Below, in pieces: positions 32,401-41,910 of a DNA stretch of 56,547 nucleotides. Numbering within the stretch: the first letter of the stretch is position 1; each line of letters opens with the position of its first letter. A model generated the notes under the pieces. It was not told the DNA's origin, searched no databases, and saw only the letters and a program-made list of their open reading frames with translations. Position numbers and translations under genes: made by a program. This DNA is from a virus. The stretch is from positions 1 to 56,547 of the IMG/VR virus record IMGVR_UViG_3300003894_000008. One strand, written 5' to 3'.

Positions 32401-35400
32401 TCGACCGGATGATTCGGAAGGAGTCTCCGGAAGTGGCAGCGGAAATGCTGAAAATAACGGACGAGCGGGAGAACCTACGGACGGACAACAACCTGAAAGC
32501 GGCAGGGGAGATACTGGCGGAGAACAGCGACCGCCTGATGTCGATGGCGGCACCAGGAATATTCCCAATGCAGGTGACGGAAGTGGAGAACAATCCAGCG
32601 GCCCATCAAATGATGAGGGAGGAAACGCTGGAGGACTTTCTGGCGATTCTGTATCCGTAGATCCCTTTGATGACATCTTCGATAGCGCTCTGAATGAAGC
32701 GTTTGGCGAGGAAGTCGAGAAAACTGCCCCGAAGGAAAAACCCAAAGCCGGTAAAGCAGCCAAGTCTGCCGCCGTGGAAACGGCAAAGGGGCTTGATGAT
32801 GTCACGGCTGGCCTTGCTGCGTTGTTCGGCGCAGATCCTAATCGTGTAAATTCCGGCTTGTCTTTCGATAAGGATACTTATGAGAAGGCGAAGCCGCTCT
32901 TTATCGCTGGTGTATCTCACTTCAAGACGGCTGGCGCTGATGTATCAGAAATGGTTAAGGCGCTGGTTGGTCACTTGGCTACGGTTGCCAAATTGCCCCG
33001 TGAGACGATTGAGCGTATGCGCCCATACGTCAAGCAGTTCATCGAGGATGTAAAATCTGGTGTTGTAGATCTGGCAGAGAAGGTAACGCCGAAGAAAAAG
33101 GCGCAAGCCAAGAAAGAAGATCCTTACGGCCTGACGGTTCCTGAGTACATCAACGTAGACAATGTTACAAACAGGCAAGAAATTCTTGATGCTGAAGAGC
33201 AAACTGATGCTCGTGAATTTGTCGCGGAGATTGTTAAACGTAAGATCTACGAGAACTTTGAAAGCTACGATCCCGAAAGCAAAGAAAGCAAAGCTGGCAT
33301 CCCGTGGTTTTATCAAGTGCGAAAGAAGTGGGAAGACAAGTACGACTCCAATGCTGACTATGTAAGTGCAAGCTGGGAGAAAGCGCCTAAAGGCGCAGAT
33401 GCCTCTAACTCTTTTAAAGGTTGGGTGCTGGCAGATGTGCTCGCTCTTAATCAAGCCATCAAAGAATACCGCAAGCTTACGAACAAAAGGCCAGAGCGTA
33501 AGGCTCCGGAAAAAGCAACTGATCGTGTGAATGAGGAAGTCGAGACGGACTTTCAGGTTCAATATGAGCCAACATCGCAGGCACGATATGCCGTTGGCAC
33601 ACTGGTTCCCCGCAACATGCAGACAGCTATGACCAGTGCGCTTGACGAACTGAAAGAGCGTGTTGGCGATATTGATGCTTATGTTGCTGATAAACTGGAT
33701 TACAGCGTTGATGAGGTTGTTGGCACAGACAAAGCGCCAGGATACTTCTCCGCCGAGCAGGTGGACGCCCTCGCGCTGGCTATCGACAACGTAGAGAACG
33801 GCGGCGGCTTTATCGTTGGTGATCAGACCGGCGTTGGCAAAGGTCGCTTTGTTGCCGGTATGCTCAAGTACGCCATGATGCAGGGCAAGACGCCTATCTT
33901 TGTTACAAAAAGTCCAGGATTGTTCGCTGATATGGTTCGCGATATGCGCGACATCGGCATGAATGACATCAGCGATAGGGTTATGGTGACGAACAATGGC
34001 TTGCGTAATGATAAAGCTATCCCGCTCGATGCAGATAATGCCGAAGATGTCCTCTCGTCTATGTCTAATGCGCAACAGAAGAGCGCGATGGAAAAGATTG
34101 AGTCCACTGGCGAATTGCCTGATGGCTCAGATATCCTTTTCACCAACTACAGCCAGATGCAATACATCAAAGGTCAAGATAATGTTCGGATGCGTGCGGT
34201 TCAGGCGCTCGCTCCTAACGCTGTAATCGTCCTTGATGAGAGCCATCTTGCAGGTGGTAGTGATGCCCCCAGAAGGATTAACCCTGAAACGGGCGAAGCA
34301 ATGCCAACAGGCGCTGACTTTGTGCGTGAAGTTTTGGAAGAAGCTCACGGCGTCGTTTACTCGTCTGCAACCTACGCTAAGAACCCTGCCGTTATGTCGC
34401 TGTACTTTAAGACCGACATCTCTCTTGGTGTAGATAATATCGGAGACTTGGCGGAAACCATTCGCGCTGGTGGCGTGCCGTTGCAGCAAGTCGTAGCGAA
34501 CATGCTGGTTGAATCTGGTCAGTACGCAAGACGTGAGCGCTCATTCGATGGCGTGAGCATCGAGCAAAGGCCACTTCCGACTGACCATGAAGCAGCAGAC
34601 ATCGCTTCTGATGCGCTTCGCAATATCTTTACGCTCGACAAGGATCTGATGACAGAAGCGCGTGAAGCCTTCATTGAAAGCTTTGCGCAGGCAGGCGCTG
34701 AGGGCGCGACTGACAATGCTGTAGGCGAGACGGGTGCCACGCAAACCGGCTTCTCTTCTATCATGCACAACGTCATCAACCAGATGCTCTTGGCTTTAAA
34801 AGCCGAGGCGGCTGTGGATCTCGCGATAGAACTACACAAGAACGGCGAAAAGCCCATCATCGCGCTCGCTAATACGAACGAGCAAATCATGCAGGACTAC
34901 ATCAGCGACCACAACATAGCGTTTGGCGATGAGATTAACGTCCCCTTTAACACCGTGCTTGAGCGTTACGTGCATCGTCTTCGTCGCATTACGATCAAGG
35001 ATGAGAACGACGAGAAGCAGCATATCACCATGACGGATGAGCAAGTCGCTGAATATGGCGGCGCTGATGCCTTGTCTGAACTGAAGCGTGTTGAGCAACT
35101 GGTCAAGGAGGCCAACCTTTCGCACCTGCCAGGAAGTCCTATCGACTACATTGCTGGCAGACTAAAGAAAGCAGGCGTCAATGTTGGCGAGATAACGGGG
35201 CGCTCGATCATCATCGAGGACGGACGGCTTACAAAGCGAGCCGGATCTGAGGCCGAGAAAAAACGGATTATGAACGGCTACAATAGCGGCGAGTTGGATT
35301 CATTGATTATCAATCAGTCTGGCTCTACTGGCTATTCCATGCACGCAACGGACAAAGCGGGGAATGACGGCAAGCAGCGACACTTGATTGTTCTGCAACC

Positions 35401-38400
35401 TGACGGGAACATTGACGTGTTCATGCAGATTCTTGGTCGTATCCACAGAACAGGCCAGATCAAGCTTCCAAATTACACTATCGGCATATCTGACTTGTCT
35501 GTTGAAAAGCGCCTTGCCGCCGTGCTGATGCGTAAGATGGCATCCCTTAACGCCAACACCACGGCTTCTAAGGACTCTGCGGTCAGCCTGAAAGAATCGG
35601 TGGACTTCCTGAACAGGTATGGCGACGAGATCGTGCAAGAATATCTGACAGAAAATCCTGAGATCGCCTCCATGACTGACATGGAAGAAAAGGCCACTGA
35701 CGGGATAGCTGCCAAGTTTACAGGCAGGCTGGCAATCATTGAGCCGGAAGTTGTCGAAAAGATATATGACGAGATCGAGGCGAACTACGTGGCGCATATC
35801 GAGGCGCTTGACCGTATGGGGATGAACACCCTTGAAGCCAAGACACTTGAACTGGATGCCAAGACGATAGACGAGATGGAACTGGTTCCTGCTGTTGATG
35901 ATGGCGATTCTCCGTTCACGGGCGCTGCTGTTGCAGAGACAGTTGATGTCAAGAAGCTTGGAAAGCCTTTCACAGAGGAAGAATTAAAAGCTGAAGGCGA
36001 AAAAATTCTTGATGGCAAAAGCCCCAGTGATTTTGTTGATGAGCAAATCGCAGAGATCAAGGCGAAGATGCCTCCATATATCGAGACTATCGACAAAAAG
36101 ATTGATGCTGCTGAACAGCTTGGTCAGGAATTAATGCTGGAAGCTGATGCAAAAGCTGCCGCCTTAGCAGAGGCGAGGGGTGAAGAATATAACGGAGTCC
36201 ACAAAAGCACAGCGAAAGAAAGAAAAGCATCCGAGACTAAAGCGCTATGGGAACTCAATAAACGCACCGCACAAGCCAAGCTGAATGTTATTCTGGACAA
36301 GCTTGAGCAATATAAGCCAGGAAAGTCTTTGCGTATCCGTGTGGCTGATGGTGAAAATGCGCAGTATCTCTACGCTGTTTCCCTTGGCGTGAACATTAAG
36401 GGTGTGTCGCACAACCCGACTGCTGCAAGTTCGTACAAGGTTCGCTTTGCTATTGCAGATTCAGGCCGTGAAATCACGATACCTCTATCCAAGATAGTTG
36501 GTGAGGAAGCATCATATTCGACAGAGGCTGTTGATCAAAGCACAGTCCTTGGCTTCTTCCGTGACGGCTTCCATGAATCCCGCGAAACGCGGCAGATGAT
36601 CACGGGCAACCTGCTACGTGGTTACGCCCAGTTTAAGAAGGGCCAGATCGTAATGTTCACTCGTGAGGATGGCTCAATCGAGCAGGGCATCCTCATGCCG
36701 AAAGAGTTCGACACGGCGACAGAGCTAGCGAAGCAGCCCGTTGAGTTCAAGGCGGCTAATCAAGTCCTTGAGTTTTTAAGGGATGGTCTTAATAGGCGGG
36801 TTCACTCCAAAGATGAAGTGATGTCATTCACCTATGAGCGCGGCATGTATGGCGGTGCGCCTAAGTGGAAGCTGCAAGTCAAGACTCGTGGCGGAAAGTC
36901 GTACTACCTGAACAAAGCTGTTCGCAAGCTGACCGGCGATTTTGTCAAAAGAAAAGGCGTTATGAGCGTTGAGATCAAGAGCGAGAACGATCTCAGGAAG
37001 ATCTTTGATATCTACCAAGAAAACCTTGGCACACGCTACGAAACCAAGACACACAAGCCAGAGGCGCGTGCGGTTACTGGTCAGGAAATTAAGGGTGAGG
37101 ATAAAGGTCAGGAAAAATTCTCGCGCCGCGACGATCTTCGCGCAGACGTTCTCGACCGCCTGCCGCGCATCGAGGCTGAATTGCAGGAGCGCCTTAAAGC
37201 GCTTGGCCTGAGCGGGAAGATCGCGTTGCGTTTTGTTGAAGCCATCAAGGCAAGGAATGAGGATGGCTCGTTCAGCCTTGCTGATGGCGTGTATCACCGC
37301 AAGCTGATCCGCATTGCGATGGATACGCTGGACAAGACGTTCACATTCAACCACGAAATCATTCACGCCTTACGAGATCTTGGCGTGCTGCGTGACATGG
37401 AATGGCGGAAGCTGGAGCAGGCTGCGCTGGCTGACACGCAAATGATGGATCGCGTTCGCCGCGAGAATGAAGGCGCTAACCTGACGGAAGAGCAGCTTAT
37501 CGAGGAAGCTGTTGCCAATATGTTTGGTGAGCGCAACGCCCAGAATGGCGGCTTCTTTAAACGCGCAATGAAACGCATCTCTGCATTCTTCAAAGCTGTT
37601 AGGGCTGCGTTCTCCAAGGAAGGCTACAAGACTGCCGAAGACATCTTCGAGGGCATCGAGGAAGGTTATGTCGGGCGGCGCTCCGGCAAGGGGCGTGGTG
37701 GCGTAGCTGACCGCATGGCATACTCCCGCCGCTTCGAGCATGGCGTGGAGATGCCGAAGCGCGACAGCGAGGCGCGGTGGCGTGACGCAACGAACGGCGT
37801 GAGCGATGCGTCAACACTGGTTGATCGCTTGAATGAATGGTTTGACGCGGTGATCCAAGGGTTCTCGCGCCACTACAAGCACCTTCCTAACGACCGCCGC
37901 TTTGCTAACGTTAAAGAGCAGTTGCGCAAGATGGAGGCCGCGCCGCAGGCTGCGAAGGATGACATCGTGCGTATGCTCCGTGACATCACGGAAGGCATGA
38001 CACCAGCGGATCTGGATCTCTTTACTCGTAAGGTTGTCCTTGAGGATCTTCTCTGGGAAGCGCAGAACGACCACGACCTGCCATTCGGCTTAAAGGATGA
38101 AGCAGGCGTTCGCGAGGCTCTTGCCGCCGTTGACTCCGCTTTGCAGGGGCGTGCAGATCTACAGGAGAAGCTGCGCAAGAGGCAAGCGCTGTCCTCACGT
38201 ATCGCGGCGGCAATGGTTGAGGCTGGCGTGCTGACTAAAGAGCAGGTCGCCAACCCGTCATATTACCGGCACATGGTCCTCGAACATGCACGTTCGCAGA
38301 ACGCATTTGTTTCGGACGCAACCAAGAAAATTAAAAGCCCGTTCTGGTTCGCTCGCAAAGGCTCAAAGAAGGACATCAACGCGAACCTTCTGGAAGCCGA

Positions 38401-40825
38401 GTTCGACTGGATGCACAAAGCGCTTGTGGATATTCAGACAGCCAAGACGATTGAAGCTATTAAGAAGTCGAAGCTGAACATCCGCGACAAGGTGGTTGCG
38501 GCAGCTAAAAGGCTCAACGCTGAGATGATGCAGCGCTTGATCAACGAGGACATCGACAAGAACGGTTACGACAAGCTGAACTCTAAGGGTGAAGTCGAGC
38601 GCACCAGCCCCATGAATGAGCAGATGAAGGCTTATAAGCAGCAGATAGCTATGGGCCTGAACTTTGTTGCGCAGGCGCTTGAGGATAATGAGATCCGCAT
38701 CCCTGCACGCTTTGAATCCACTGTCGAGGGCTTGCTCGATAAGGATGCTGAAAGCGGTGGAGAGTTGTTCCCGTTCCTGACATGGCTTCTCGATAACGGA
38801 CTTCCAGGATCTAACGGGGCGGCTGTGGTTTACAAGGCAGTGAACGCAAGGAAAGCTTGGGTTAAGGAGTCTCTGGGATCTGATTACACAAACCCGCTCA
38901 AGATTGATGAGTTGATCGCTCGCGGCCTAGCGCCTGAAGGGTATACGTCCTGGCAACCGGAAGAAGGCAAGATCCTTTACACGGCTCAGACGCTTTCTGA
39001 ACACGCGCAACAGAAGATGTTACGCACGATCATGCAATCGCCTTCGGATTATATGCCGAAAGATATTGCTGATGTTGTAAGCGCTGAACTGAGTGATCAC
39101 CTGACTGAATCATTGGTTGTCGGTGGCGATAAATACAAGCTTATCATTCCAGAAGAACTCGCAGTGACGCTTGACAGTATGCGTGATGTGCCAGCGAGCA
39201 ATGCGCTTTCATACACAACCGGCAAGACGCTTTCAGCTTGGAAGATCTGGACGCTTATCAACCCGCGCCGCGTTATTAAGTACAACCTGAACAACCTGTC
39301 TGGCGACCTTGATGCTGTAATTGCTGGCAATCCTAGCGCACTGAAGCATATGGGGCAGGCGATCCGCGAATTGACGGACGTGATGCTCAAAGGCAATGAG
39401 CCTTCTGCACGCTACCGCGAAGCCGTTGATCGAGGTGTGTTTGATAGCGGCATGTCTATTCAGGAAGTTCCGGACATCTCCTTCCTTGGTGAGTTCGAGC
39501 ATTTGCGCGATCAATCAAATCGGCTCGACAAGCTGAGTGCACGGGCAATCAAGAAGATCTGGCGCGGCATGAAGAAGGGGACTCAATGGCGTGAGAACTG
39601 GTTGCGTTACGCTGCGTATCTCGATTATGCGGAGCGCCTTGAGGCAGGCGAAAGCATGGAATCGGTTGGGTATGGCGCTGCCATTCCTGAGATCGTTGAT
39701 AACGTTCACGACAATAAAGACAAGGCTGCGCTGCTTGCTCGTGAACTGGTTGGCGATTACGGAAATGTTTCTGAAATCGGTCAAGGGCTGCGCCGCCATG
39801 TGATGCCGTTCTATTCGTGGATAGAGATCAACACCAAGCGTTACTGGCGCTTGAACGCGAACGCATGGAGCCAGGGCGTAGCTAAGGGTGCCGCAACATC
39901 AGGCGGTCTGGCTGTCGCGAAAGGCGCACGGTTTACAGCGTGGGCATATATCCGAATGGCAATGGTCTATGGCCTTGTCTCGATGTGGAACAACCTGTTC
40001 TTTGGGGATGAAGAGGAAGAACTGGACGAAGCGGATCGCGTTCGCCTCCACATCAACCTTGGCAAGTGGGACGGCGAGATCCATACGATTAAGTTCCAAG
40101 GCGCATTGTCTGACTTTATGGGCTGGGTTGGCTTCGAAGATGCAATGACAATGTACCTGAAGATTGATGAAGGCAAGGCGGATTGGGGCGATGTCGCGGA
40201 GAAAATATACAAAGCGCCAGTCAATAGGCTGGTCAGTGCGGTACGCCCTGACTTTAAGTTGCCTGTTGAATTGCTTGGCGAAATAAGCTTCTACCCTGAC
40301 GCCTTTGAGCCGAGCAGTCTACGCGATGGATGGCGTCACACCTTCCGCACATTCTCCTTCGAGCATGAGTATGATCTTGTTGCAGGCAAGCCTTCGCGTG
40401 GATATGCGCAGTCCCTGAAGAACACGGTTGTATATACGCGAGATCCCAATGAGGTCGCTTATAATGCCGCACGCAAGCTGGCAATTGATTGGAATCAAGA
40501 GCGCCTTGGGATGTCTGGCAGTGGCGGATACCACACAGAGCGTGGCGATCTGGTTTACCAGATCAAGAAGGCGGTTCGCTTTAAAGATAAGGCTGTACGG
40601 GCTGCGAAGGAGCAGGAGCTTCGTGATCTGATTAAGCGTGATAATGCTAGTGGCCTGCGCAAGCGAACAAGCTTCGAGAAGGTTATTCAGTCATCAGTCA
40701 AAAGGGCGCATCCCCTCTATAGAATCCCGAAAGGTCTGCGCATGACGTACCTGCGAACCCTTTCGAGCGCTGACAGAAGGGCGTTAAACACAGCAATTCA
40801 ATGGTGGGAAAAGGTATATAAATAG
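29432..40825 (+). CDS. Giant ejected polyprotein: methyltransferase, SF2 helicase, zincin (DarB-like), 3797 aa
   Basis: One frame of 3797 codons. Residues 1-310 are Gly/Ala-rich and membrane-prone, like phage ejection proteins. An N6-adenine methyltransferase follows, with YEPTAGNG (motif I, near 753) and NPPF (811-814). Residues 950-1077 are a low-complexity linker. A strawberry-notch-like SF2 helicase has GDQTGVGKGR (1463-1472), DESH (1602-1605), SAT (1645-1647) and GRIHRTGQ (2002-2009). HEIIH (2641-2645) with EE at 2691-2692 suggests a zincin protease. The remainder is helical with a hydrophobic stretch near 3490-3530. P1 DarB, which is injected and protects DNA from type I restriction, has the same methyltransferase-helicase pairing, so anti-restriction after injection is the favoured inference. 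Confidence 0.85.
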   Translation: MANEWEVISAVPFDSEKHSLVESNDPWGIASVEDIAEEPGRITTGVSNFGRGVADIVSGIPKSVSIQHAQNADKALSIFDRMDGGELQQYSPAENDTAFGFELELSRYRSGTPEERAEIRKRVQDARDPRNSDLYKAGKWLDDVVADALPVNEEYQDEFWATKFSRGLGSMVGFTGVGLVGRAAGFGTLATTGTSGMALGSVEGFEDAVRNGASLKEAYESANLNGVVGVSEALPISRMFKRLDDLSGGTVGTAIKEAVKEGTEEAIQEAFQTVMGNVIANNDALGVGYDPDRGTFEGSGEGAAVGFTTGGVVGFITSLVFGRRGGHNAGDETPPPPGIRENAAPAPLTEADHNSPIPDELIQRGNEEIADTDAIASANESLSRSGLPEINTHVDVDLGDGRGASRGVVTDAFEYDDPVDVGEKVAGVTIEMADGRKLHKTASEIAATGIQITPAQEETPVTPSEEDTEATAPEAPVAPEAPMEDATPSDPEPDAAQSIDSDTTPVKPEQTLDDDDPYAPLDDDSLGTDEPMPEEAAQPLEPQLAKGELPIIDDRERQRLENIKAMEEAQKDKPKAIGQNIDGDDIFEDDRGVRHIVRDGFKHTEKVGIKPDGSISVTRDDDTYLTDDERAPAKEEQVKTSASDSVVEHFRAGGKFKNIVEARKFVRERDGELDDKAVEEAVEAGVVKRAREIVAEGNDASETYQRLVDLYSSQPNLNTRTSTSIENQAYSTPAPLAYLASHAAGIDQNTTVYEPTAGNGMLLIGADPSKSTANELNPDRVKSLEGQGFKPSQGDAMEHTPSGKVDVVIANPPFGSVLMDDGKTNKTFPLSGTTTNKIDEAISLRALESMKDDGRAVLIIGSKHGRNVDSTPQEAAIKYRSGRKFFKKLYDGYNVIDHYTVDGKLYNKQGAQWPVDVIVIEGRGGSKLDLPMKTAPQVLKSWDDLRSKLDGSNRLDTAEQQDGDGNDSVTERSEQAPDAGSLQGGAGVANRPDDSEGVSGSGSGNAENNGRAGEPTDGQQPESGRGDTGGEQRPPDVDGGTRNIPNAGDGSGEQSSGPSNDEGGNAGGLSGDSVSVDPFDDIFDSALNEAFGEEVEKTAPKEKPKAGKAAKSAAVETAKGLDDVTAGLAALFGADPNRVNSGLSFDKDTYEKAKPLFIAGVSHFKTAGADVSEMVKALVGHLATVAKLPRETIERMRPYVKQFIEDVKSGVVDLAEKVTPKKKAQAKKEDPYGLTVPEYINVDNVTNRQEILDAEEQTDAREFVAEIVKRKIYENFESYDPESKESKAGIPWFYQVRKKWEDKYDSNADYVSASWEKAPKGADASNSFKGWVLADVLALNQAIKEYRKLTNKRPERKAPEKATDRVNEEVETDFQVQYEPTSQARYAVGTLVPRNMQTAMTSALDELKERVGDIDAYVADKLDYSVDEVVGTDKAPGYFSAEQVDALALAIDNVENGGGFIVGDQTGVGKGRFVAGMLKYAMMQGKTPIFVTKSPGLFADMVRDMRDIGMNDISDRVMVTNNGLRNDKAIPLDADNAEDVLSSMSNAQQKSAMEKIESTGELPDGSDILFTNYSQMQYIKGQDNVRMRAVQALAPNAVIVLDESHLAGGSDAPRRINPETGEAMPTGADFVREVLEEAHGVVYSSATYAKNPAVMSLYFKTDISLGVDNIGDLAETIRAGGVPLQQVVANMLVESGQYARRERSFDGVSIEQRPLPTDHEAADIASDALRNIFTLDKDLMTEAREAFIESFAQAGAEGATDNAVGETGATQTGFSSIMHNVINQMLLALKAEAAVDLAIELHKNGEKPIIALANTNEQIMQDYISDHNIAFGDEINVPFNTVLERYVHRLRRITIKDENDEKQHITMTDEQVAEYGGADALSELKRVEQLVKEANLSHLPGSPIDYIAGRLKKAGVNVGEITGRSIIIEDGRLTKRAGSEAEKKRIMNGYNSGELDSLIINQSGSTGYSMHATDKAGNDGKQRHLIVLQPDGNIDVFMQILGRIHRTGQIKLPNYTIGISDLSVEKRLAAVLMRKMASLNANTTASKDSAVSLKESVDFLNRYGDEIVQEYLTENPEIASMTDMEEKATDGIAAKFTGRLAIIEPEVVEKIYDEIEANYVAHIEALDRMGMNTLEAKTLELDAKTIDEMELVPAVDDGDSPFTGAAVAETVDVKKLGKPFTEEELKAEGEKILDGKSPSDFVDEQIAEIKAKMPPYIETIDKKIDAAEQLGQELMLEADAKAAALAEARGEEYNGVHKSTAKERKASETKALWELNKRTAQAKLNVILDKLEQYKPGKSLRIRVADGENAQYLYAVSLGVNIKGVSHNPTAASSYKVRFAIADSGREITIPLSKIVGEEASYSTEAVDQSTVLGFFRDGFHESRETRQMITGNLLRGYAQFKKGQIVMFTREDGSIEQGILMPKEFDTATELAKQPVEFKAANQVLEFLRDGLNRRVHSKDEVMSFTYERGMYGGAPKWKLQVKTRGGKSYYLNKAVRKLTGDFVKRKGVMSVEIKSENDLRKIFDIYQENLGTRYETKTHKPEARAVTGQEIKGEDKGQEKFSRRDDLRADVLDRLPRIEAELQERLKALGLSGKIALRFVEAIKARNEDGSFSLADGVYHRKLIRIAMDTLDKTFTFNHEIIHALRDLGVLRDMEWRKLEQAALADTQMMDRVRRENEGANLTEEQLIEEAVANMFGERNAQNGGFFKRAMKRISAFFKAVRAAFSKEGYKTAEDIFEGIEEGYVGRRSGKGRGGVADRMAYSRRFEHGVEMPKRDSEARWRDATNGVSDASTLVDRLNEWFDAVIQGFSRHYKHLPNDRRFANVKEQLRKMEAAPQAAKDDIVRMLRDITEGMTPADLDLFTRKVVLEDLLWEAQNDHDLPFGLKDEAGVREALAAVDSALQGRADLQEKLRKRQALSSRIAAAMVEAGVLTKEQVANPSYYRHMVLEHARSQNAFVSDATKKIKSPFWFARKGSKKDINANLLEAEFDWMHKALVDIQTAKTIEAIKKSKLNIRDKVVAAAKRLNAEMMQRLINEDIDKNGYDKLNSKGEVERTSPMNEQMKAYKQQIAMGLNFVAQALEDNEIRIPARFESTVEGLLDKDAESGGELFPFLTWLLDNGLPGSNGAAVVYKAVNARKAWVKESLGSDYTNPLKIDELIARGLAPEGYTSWQPEEGKILYTAQTLSEHAQQKMLRTIMQSPSDYMPKDIADVVSAELSDHLTESLVVGGDKYKLIIPEELAVTLDSMRDVPASNALSYTTGKTLSAWKIWTLINPRRVIKYNLNNLSGDLDAVIAGNPSALKHMGQAIRELTDVMLKGNEPSARYREAVDRGVFDSGMSIQEVPDISFLGEFEHLRDQSNRLDKLSARAIKKIWRGMKKGTQWRENWLRYAAYLDYAERLEAGESMESVGYGAAIPEIVDNVHDNKDKAALLARELVGDYGNVSEIGQGLRRHVMPFYSWIEINTKRYWRLNANAWSQGVAKGAATSGGLAVAKGARFTAWAYIRMAMVYGLVSMWNNLFFGDEEEELDEADRVRLHINLGKWDGEIHTIKFQGALSDFMGWVGFEDAMTMYLKIDEGKADWGDVAEKIYKAPVNRLVSAVRPDFKLPVELLGEISFYPDAFEPSSLRDGWRHTFRTFSFEHEYDLVAGKPSRGYAQSLKNTVVYTRDPNEVAYNAARKLAIDWNQERLGMSGSGGYHTERGDLVYQIKKAVRFKDKAVRAAKEQELRDLIKRDNASGLRKRTSFEKVIQSSVKRAHPLYRIPKGLRMTYLRTLSSADRRALNTAIQWWEKVYK
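32280..32660 (+). CDS. Nested overprinted gene inside the giant ORF, 126 aa
   Basis: In the +1 frame relative to the giant gene, an ATG at 32280 has AAGGAG exactly 8 nt upstream and opens a 126-codon frame, starting MAAIAWTPPSSKMGMG. It has the look of a real protein: Leu/Met hydrophobics, charged helices (LTLDHYRGALASRIDRMIRK, TDERENLRTDNNLKAAGEIL) and a defined end (LEDFLAILYP). The giant frame over the same bases gives only low-complexity Gly/Asp/Ser. Codon use in both frames is unlike the surroundings, as expected for dual coding. No family recognised. Confidence 0.65.
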   Translation: MAAIAWTPPSSKMGMGTILLRNGLNKPLTLDHYRGALASRIDRMIRKESPEVAAEMLKITDERENLRTDNNLKAAGEILAENSDRLMSMAAPGIFPMQVTEVENNPAAHQMMREETLEDFLAILYP

Positions 40826-41910
40826 TGAGTGACATTGATGCAGCGGCAGAGGCCGTGAGATCTGGGGCGATGTCTCAACGTGCGGCGTCAAAGAAGTATG
40901 ACGTGCCACGTACAACTCTAAGGAGGCACTTAGCGCGTGCTGAGGTTCCTGACGGCTTTATGGTGAAGGGAACAAGCACGCTGGTAGATCCGAATGGAGC
41001 CGTTAAGCTGCAATGGATCAAGATGTCGGCAGATATGGAGCGGCAGAAAGCCATGCTCATGGAAACTGTCGAGGCCATGAAAGAGAGTATGCCACGTATG
41101 AAGCCGGTGAGTGCACCGAAGAAGGCGCTCGATGAACTGGTTAATACATACGTCATTACAGATTTCCACTACGGGATGCTCGCTCATTACCGTGAGGGCG
41201 GGGCCAACTGGGACTTGAAGATCGCAGAGAAAACCCTCCTTGGCTGCTTCTCGCACATGATGGCTGGCGCTCCGAATGCTAAGGTGGGGATCATTGCCCA
41301 GCTAGGGGATTTCCTACATCAAGACAGCATAGCGCCAATGACAGGCACGGTCGGCACCACACACACGGTTGATGCTGACGGACGCTTCTCTAAGATTGTG
41401 AGATCCGCGATTAAGTCTCTTCGTGCCATTGTGGATATGGCGCTGGCAAAGCATGAACGTGTTCACGTCCTGATGGCAGAGGGCAATCACGACCTATCAA
41501 GCAGCATCTGGCTCAGATCGCTATTCGCGGCGCTGTACGAGAACGAGCCGCGAGTAACGATTGATGATTCTGATCTGCCGTTTTACGCATATCAGCACGG
41601 CAACACGATGCTTGCTTTTCATCATGGACATTTGAAAAAGTTTGCCGCACTGACAAACCTTTTCGCCGCTGAGTTCGCCCAGATGTGGGGCGCGACGACA
41701 CACCGTTACGGTCATTGCGGTCACTTACATCACAAAGAATCCAAAGAGGATATGGGGATGACGATCACCCAGCACCGCACGCTCGCTGCAAGGGACTCAT
41801 TCTCTTCGAGGCACGGCTACCACTCGAACAGAGGCGCACAATGCGTCACCTACCATTCCAAGTATGGAGAGGCAGGAACAAACAACGTAACACCGGAGAT
41901 GATTCAATGA
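40825..41910 (+). CDS. Metallophosphoesterase with N-terminal helix-turn-helix, 361 aa
   Basis: GTG start at 40825 overlaps the giant gene's TAG by one base. Residues 7-37 (AVRSGAMSQRAASKKYDVPR followed by TTLRRHLA) form a psq-type helix-turn-helix. The calcineurin-like phosphoesterase core has DFHYG, LGDF, GNHD, HHGH and GHCGHLHH motifs in order, giving the two-metal site. Similar phage proteins are common and often misnamed oxidoreductase. A DNA-directed nuclease or phosphatase is possible; the substrate is unknown. Confidence 0.85.
   Translation: MSDIDAAAEAVRSGAMSQRAASKKYDVPRTTLRRHLARAEVPDGFMVKGTSTLVDPNGAVKLQWIKMSADMERQKAMLMETVEAMKESMPRMKPVSAPKKALDELVNTYVITDFHYGMLAHYREGGANWDLKIAEKTLLGCFSHMMAGAPNAKVGIIAQLGDFLHQDSIAPMTGTVGTTHTVDADGRFSKIVRSAIKSLRAIVDMALAKHERVHVLMAEGNHDLSSSIWLRSLFAALYENEPRVTIDDSDLPFYAYQHGNTMLAFHHGHLKKFAALTNLFAAEFAQMWGATTHRYGHCGHLHHKESKEDMGMTITQHRTLAARDSFSSRHGYHSNRGAQCVTYHSKYGEAGTNNVTPEMIQ

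Noticed and set aside
32945-34075. 376-codon minus-strand frame antisense to the giant gene
   Set aside because: No ribosome site, and the composition is what the reverse complement of GC-rich codons gives; the plus frame here encodes the helicase Walker A region.
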